In this document: piece by piece, positions 32,106-35,785 of the stretch
How the letters are laid out: every line of letters begins with the position of its first letter
Position numbering within the stretch: the first letter of the stretch is position 1
Source: Actinomadura sp. 6K520
GTDB taxonomy: Bacteria > Actinomycetota > Actinomycetes > Streptosporangiales > Streptosporangiaceae
Assembly (NCBI RefSeq): GCF_004349245.1
Contig: NZ_SMLC01000069.1
Span: 1 to 35,785 of the forward strand
Direction: 5' to 3'
Length of the DNA stretch: 35,785 nucleotides
Made by a program: the position numbers and the translations under genes
Notes under the pieces: generated by a model
What the model was told of the DNA's origin: nothing
The model's database searches: none
What the model saw: only the letters and a program-made list of their open reading frames with translations

Positions 32106-33437
32106 ATGGCGAGCATCACCGAGGAACTGCGCGGGCGGGACCCCAAGGAACGCCAGGCGCAGATCGTCGACGTCCTGGTCGACGCGTTCTCGGACCTGAT
32201 GGAGCGCAGCCCGGCCGAGTTCCGCCGCCGCTTCCGCAAGATGGCCTCCGACCCGTTCGCGTTCTACCGGGGCAGCGCCTGCCTGTTCTACGCCGACATC
32301 GCCCACGACGACGACCCGTGGGCCGACGAGCGCACGTCCCGCGTGTGGATCCAGGGCGACCTGCACGCGCAGAACTTCGGCACCTACATGAACGACGACG
32401 GCGTGTTCGTCTTCGACGTCAACGACTACGACGAGGCGTACGTCGGGCACTTCACCTGGGACGTCAAGCGCCTCGTCGCGAGCCTGGCGCTGCTGGCCTG
32501 GCAGAAGGCGATCTCCGACGACGACATCCGCCGGCTGATCGAGACCTACGTGCGCGCCTACGTCGACCAGGTCCGCCGGTTCGCCGCCCACCAGGGCGAC
32601 GAGAAGTTCGCGCTGACCCTCGACACCACCGACGGCTACGTGCGGGACGTGCTGGTCGCCGCGATGGGCGGCACCCGCATCGGGCTGCTGGAGAGCATGA
32701 CGGTCGTGGACGGGGACACCCGCCGGTTCCGGGACCGCCAGGGGGTGCGCCGCCTCGGCGACGACGAGCGCGCCGAGGTCGAGGCCGCCTACGAGGAGTA
32801 CCTGGCGACGATCCCCGACGACAAGCGCTTCGGCAGCCTGACCTACGAGATCAAGGACATCGTCGGCGCGTCCGGCTTCGGCATCGGGTCCGCGGGGCTG
32901 TCGGCCTACAACATCCTGGTGGAGGGCAACACCCAGGCGCTGGAGAACGACGTCGTCCTGTCGATGAAGCAGGGCAACGTCGCCGCCCCGAGCCGCGTCG
33001 TCGACGACGCCCGGATCCGCGAGTACTTCCAGCACCACGGGCACCGCACGGCCGTGTCCCGGCGCGCGCTGCAGGCCAACGCCGACCCGTGGCTCGGCCA
33101 CACCCAGATCGGCGGTGTCGGCTACGTCGTCCAGGAGCTGTCGCCCTACGAGGAGGACCTGGACTGGGGCGGCCTCACCGAGCCGGAGGACATGCTGTCG
33201 GTGCTGGACGACCTCGGCCGCGCCACCGCCAAGGTGCACTGCGTCTCCGACACCGACTCCGACCACACGCTCGTGGGCTTCCAGGTCGAGGACGCCATCA
33301 ACGCGGTGATCGGCGACGACGAGTCGGCGTTCGTCGAGGCGATGGTCACGTTCGGCACCCGGTACGCCGAGATCGTTCGCGACGACCACATCTACTTCGT
33401 GGACGCCTTCCGCAACCACCAGATCCCCGGCCTGTAG
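32106..33437 (+). CDS. DUF2252 family protein
   Basis: A 443-aa protein matching DUF2252: RMASDPFAFYRG-like KMASDPFAFYRGSACLFYADI near the N-terminus, then VWIQGDLHAQNFGTY with VFDVNDYDEA, and a C-terminal VQELSPYEEDLDW and GRATAKVHC. The GDLHxxNFG plus DxND pattern resembles the catalytic and metal-binding loops of aminoglycoside-kinase-like folds, so phosphotransfer on an unknown small molecule is possible. That is inference; no DUF2252 activity is recalled. GAGGAGAG lies ahead of the ATG. It follows kdd at 53 bp in the same direction and may be cotranscribed. Confidence 0.88.
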   Translation: MASITEELRGRDPKERQAQIVDVLVDAFSDLMERSPAEFRRRFRKMASDPFAFYRGSACLFYADIAHDDDPWADERTSRVWIQGDLHAQNFGTYMNDDGVFVFDVNDYDEAYVGHFTWDVKRLVASLALLAWQKAISDDDIRRLIETYVRAYVDQVRRFAAHQGDEKFALTLDTTDGYVRDVLVAAMGGTRIGLLESMTVVDGDTRRFRDRQGVRRLGDDERAEVEAAYEEYLATIPDDKRFGSLTYEIKDIVGASGFGIGSAGLSAYNILVEGNTQALENDVVLSMKQGNVAAPSRVVDDARIREYFQHHGHRTAVSRRALQANADPWLGHTQIGGVGYVVQELSPYEEDLDWGGLTEPEDMLSVLDDLGRATAKVHCVSDTDSDHTLVGFQVEDAINAVIGDDESAFVEAMVTFGTRYAEIVRDDHIYFVDAFRNHQIPGL

Positions 33438-33477
33438 GACGCCGCTCAGGGGTCCCGCCGGTCGTGGCCGGTCCTCG

Positions 33478-35559
33478 TCAGCGGCGGGACAGGACGCGGG
33501 CCACGGCCGCGGCGATCACCGTCACCAGGATCCAGCCCGCGGCCACCAGCGCGTAGGAGAACCACTGGTACCCGCCGGCCGGGTTGAATGCGCGCTGCTG
33601 CCCCAGGTCGACCAGTGGCAGCAAGAGGTCAAGGGTGTAGACGACGGGGTTGAAGTGCGGCGCCTCGTCCGCCTTGAGCGGCCGGGGCGGGTGCGTCCCG
33701 TACACCAGGCCGCCCGCGGTCACCAGCAGCGCCAGCCACAGGACGGCGCGCCAGGGCTGGTAGCCGTAGGCGACCGCGGCCTCCTGCAGCATGCCCCAGA
33801 CCCGCCCGGCGGGGGTGCCGGTGCGGTGGGCGAGGCGTTCCTTGGCCAGCAGGACTCGGCGCGCCTCGCCGGGCTGGCCCAGGGCGGTGTAGTGGGCGGC
33901 CAGCCGCTCGTAGGGCTGGGGGTGGTGGCCGGCCGGGTCGAGTGCCAGCCAGCGCAGCCGCTCGCGGGCGGGCAGCCGCGGCTCCAGGCTCTCGTAGGCG
34001 AAGCCGTTCAGCGACAGCCCCCGCGCCCAGGTCCGCGGGTCGTCGTGCAGGACGCCGACGCGGGCGTGCTCCAGGACGACCGTGCCCCGGACGGGTTCGG
34101 ACGGCCGCAGGGTGAGCTCGCCCGCCTGCAGGGTGGGGGCGTCCAGGGCGATGCCGCCGGGGTCGGCGAGCCGGGCGCCGGTGAGGTCGACCTGGCCGCC
34201 GACCCTGGTCCCCGACAGCCTGACCCGCCCGGTCGCGTGCAGGCCGGTGGCGAACAGGTCGGCGGCGATCTCCGCCCGCGACAGCCGCAGGCAGGTGCGG
34301 CCCCCGGGCTTGTCGAGGCGGGCGTCGTTCAGCCTGAGACGCCCGGAGACGCGGCCGACGACGGCGCGGACCTCGCCGCGGGCCCGCAGCCGCTGGCAGT
34401 CGAAGGTGCCGCCGACGGTGATGTTGTCGGCGATGAGCGCGATCCTCTCGCCGTTGTGCCGCGCACCGCGGCCGGCGTCCAGCTCCGCCCCGGTCAGGGT
34501 GAGATCGTTGCCGACCTGCGCGCCGACAAGGCTGACCCGTCCACCTGCCACGGTCAGGTCCGCGGCCTCGATGTCGCCTACTGTGACCCGGTCCGCGCAG
34601 AGCGCGACGCCGTCCGGTGCGGACAGCGAGGCGCCGGCGAGGGTGAGGAACATGCGGATCTGGGCGCCGGGCATGCGCATCTCGCCTTCGGCCACGAATC
34701 CGCGTTCCGCGAGAAACGGGCCCTCTACTGTGAGGCCGCCTGCGGCCAGTGCCACGCCGCCGGGGTTGCGGAGGGCCGCCGAGTCGAGTAGGATCTCGCC
34801 TTCGACGCGCGTGTTGCGCAGCGCGGTATGGCCGTGGACGGTCAGCGCGGTGGCGTGCAGCCCCCCGCCGATCGTGGTCCGGTCGAGCGACAGGGCTGCC
34901 GAGTGCCCGTCCGCGCCCACGATCGCGGCACCCTGCAGGCACAACCGTGCCGCCACGCGGCCCCCGCGCAGCAGCACGGGCCCGTCGGCGCGGAACCCCT
35001 CGTCGGCCTCCAACTGGCCGTCCACGACGAGGCCGTCGGCGGCGACCGCGACGCCGCGGTCGCCCGGTCCGATCCGGGCGCCGCGCAGTGAGATCTCCCC
35101 GTTGATCCTGGCGCGGTCGAGCCTGATCCCCGCGCGGACGGTGCTGAGGTGCAGGTTGAGGATGCCGTTCATGCAGAGCCGCGCCGCGTTGAGGCTGTGC
35201 AGCGACGAGCGCACCAGCCGCACCGTCCGGGCGGTCGCCTCGACCAGCCGGACCGGTGCGTCGAAGTGGCAGTGCTCGCACACCAGCGCGCAGCCGACCT
35301 CGGCCCCGATGAGGTCGAGGCGGCCCTCGATCCGGGCGCCGCGCAGCCGGACCCCGGGGCGCCTGCCCGGGTCGGGCGGGACCGCGCCGAGCAGCAGCGC
35401 GGCGATCACCTCGGCGCGTATCACGCGGTCGCCGGCCCAGTGCGCGGCGGCGCCGACATCGTCCTGCGCGGGGTCGCCGGTGCGCAGGTCGACCCACTCG
35501 CCTCGCGGGAAGGCCGTCCACATTCGTTCTTCGGCCTCGGTGAGCCGCGGCAGCGTCAT
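33478..35559 (-). CDS. Large beta-helix-like protein with C-terminal membrane helices
   Basis: A 693-aa protein. The N-terminal 60 residues (LTEAEERMWTAFPRGEWVDL) are followed by about 450 residues of imperfect repeats of the form LRLxGAxIxGxLDLxGA (for example VRLRGARIEGRLDLIGAEV, RLRLNDARLDKPGG, VRLSGTRVGGQVDLTGARL), which predict a right-handed beta-helix like pentapeptide or bactofilin-type repeats. A helical region (about 515-600) precedes two membrane segments (AVLWLALLVTAGGLVY and FSYALVAAGWILVTVIAAAVA). The C-terminus is basic. Similar Streptomyces proteins are labelled membrane-associated oxidoreductase, but no cofactor motif is visible here, so I do not accept that name. A nine-G run lies 12 bases upstream of the ATG. 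Confidence 0.85.
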   Translation of the reverse strand: MTLPRLTEAEERMWTAFPRGEWVDLRTGDPAQDDVGAAAHWAGDRVIRAEVIAALLLGAVPPDPGRRPGVRLRGARIEGRLDLIGAEVGCALVCEHCHFDAPVRLVEATARTVRLVRSSLHSLNAARLCMNGILNLHLSTVRAGIRLDRARINGEISLRGARIGPGDRGVAVAADGLVVDGQLEADEGFRADGPVLLRGGRVAARLCLQGAAIVGADGHSAALSLDRTTIGGGLHATALTVHGHTALRNTRVEGEILLDSAALRNPGGVALAAGGLTVEGPFLAERGFVAEGEMRMPGAQIRMFLTLAGASLSAPDGVALCADRVTVGDIEAADLTVAGGRVSLVGAQVGNDLTLTGAELDAGRGARHNGERIALIADNITVGGTFDCQRLRARGEVRAVVGRVSGRLRLNDARLDKPGGRTCLRLSRAEIAADLFATGLHATGRVRLSGTRVGGQVDLTGARLADPGGIALDAPTLQAGELTLRPSEPVRGTVVLEHARVGVLHDDPRTWARGLSLNGFAYESLEPRLPARERLRWLALDPAGHHPQPYERLAAHYTALGQPGEARRVLLAKERLAHRTGTPAGRVWGMLQEAAVAYGYQPWRAVLWLALLVTAGGLVYGTHPPRPLKADEAPHFNPVVYTLDLLLPLVDLGQQRAFNPAGGYQWFSYALVAAGWILVTVIAAAVARVLSRR

Positions 35560-35593
35560 GCCCCAATTCTGGGGGGGGGTACGGGGGCGGCCG

Positions 35594-35785
35594 TCAGCGG
35601 GCGAAGGCGATGGCGGTGCCCGCGCTGATGACGACCGCGATGACGACCAGGACCAGCGAGGTGCTCAGCGGGTTGCGGCGCTCGGGTGGTTCCTTCGCCG
35701 TGCGGGCGACCGTGCGGGTACCGTCCGGCGCCGGTTCCCGCTCGGGCTCCGGCGGGGGCGGCTGCTGCCGCGTCCTCGGCGGGGG
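35594..35785 (-). CDS. C-terminal part of a membrane protein (cut by the window edge)
   Basis: The last 63 residues of a minus-strand protein whose start lies outside the window. The visible part is Pro/Arg/Glu-rich (QQPPPPEPEREPAP) and is followed by one membrane helix, LSTSLVLVVIAVVISAGTAIAF, ending AR. The stop codon is at 35594-35596. A Pro-rich cytoplasmic region with a final helix suggests a tail-anchored or signalling-related membrane protein. No family can be named from this fragment. It is upstream of the beta-helix protein gene, in the same direction, with 34 bp between them. Confidence 0.7.
   Translation of the reverse strand, partial: PPPRTRQQPPPPEPEREPAPDGTRTVARTAKEPPERRNPLSTSLVLVVIAVVISAGTAIAFAR

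Noticed and set aside
31152..33419. 755-codon minus-strand frame opposite kdd and the DUF2252 gene
   Set aside because: It crosses two clear genes and has no recognisable domain or start signal.

Overview
The window is very GC-rich, with coding regions strongly biased to G/C third positions, GTG and TTG starts, probable leaderless starts, an IdeR/DtxR-type iron box, and gene families common in actinomycetes (UgpC-type ABC ATPases, DUF1707-FHA, DUF2252, a porin PorA/DUF3068-like protein, P450). I read it as chromosomal DNA of a filamentous actinomycete, perhaps Thermomonosporaceae/Streptosporangiales. That placement is inference. No rRNA, tRNA, CRISPR array, transposase or phage gene was seen.

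Layout. Bases 1-149 are a 65-bp perfect inverted repeat just upstream of a TetR-ABC ATPase-FtsX permease operon (174-3995). Next come a leaderless MarR regulator, a DUF4142 lipoprotein, a seven-copy 16-bp tandem repeat, and a class II sirtuin on the minus strand (5515-6426). A small conserved protein with a stress-sigma-like promoter and a PorA/DUF3068 membrane protein follow, both minus. At 8077-12077 an assimilatory nitrite reductase large subunit (NirB) overlaps a second flavoprotein with a [2Fe-2S] BFD domain. A DUF2470 protein and a heme oxygenase behind a near-consensus IdeR/DtxR box (12538-12556) follow. Then come a 64-aa membrane protein, a Crp/Fnr regulator (minus), a 5'-3' exonuclease (minus) and an M24 peptidase.

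The middle (17101-24510) is a carbohydrate-uptake locus. It holds ATPase, lipoprotein binding protein, a MalF-type permease with an extra extracytoplasmic Ig-like domain, and a MalG-type permease. Convergent to these is a second UgpC-type ATPase, which faces a LacI regulator across two matching 16-18 bp palindromic operators.

The right part (24584-35785) has a leaderless Lrp/AsnC regulator, a DUF1707-FHA protein, an acyl-CoA dehydrogenase, a DUF3616 protein, a leaderless P450, and a divergent pair of lysine genes: lysine 2,3-aminomutase (kamA) and 3,5-diaminohexanoate dehydrogenase (kdd). A DUF2252 protein, a large beta-helix-like membrane protein and a truncated membrane protein at the edge end the window.

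The signals most worth a second look are the perfect 65-bp inverted repeat at the left edge, a 24-bp exact repeat lying just 3' of crp and of kamA (the second copy overlapping the P450 promoter), the 16-bp minisatellite at the sirtuin terminus, the permease with an inserted domain, and the kamA/kdd pair without the other lysine-fermentation genes. No gap between genes exceeds 300 bases.
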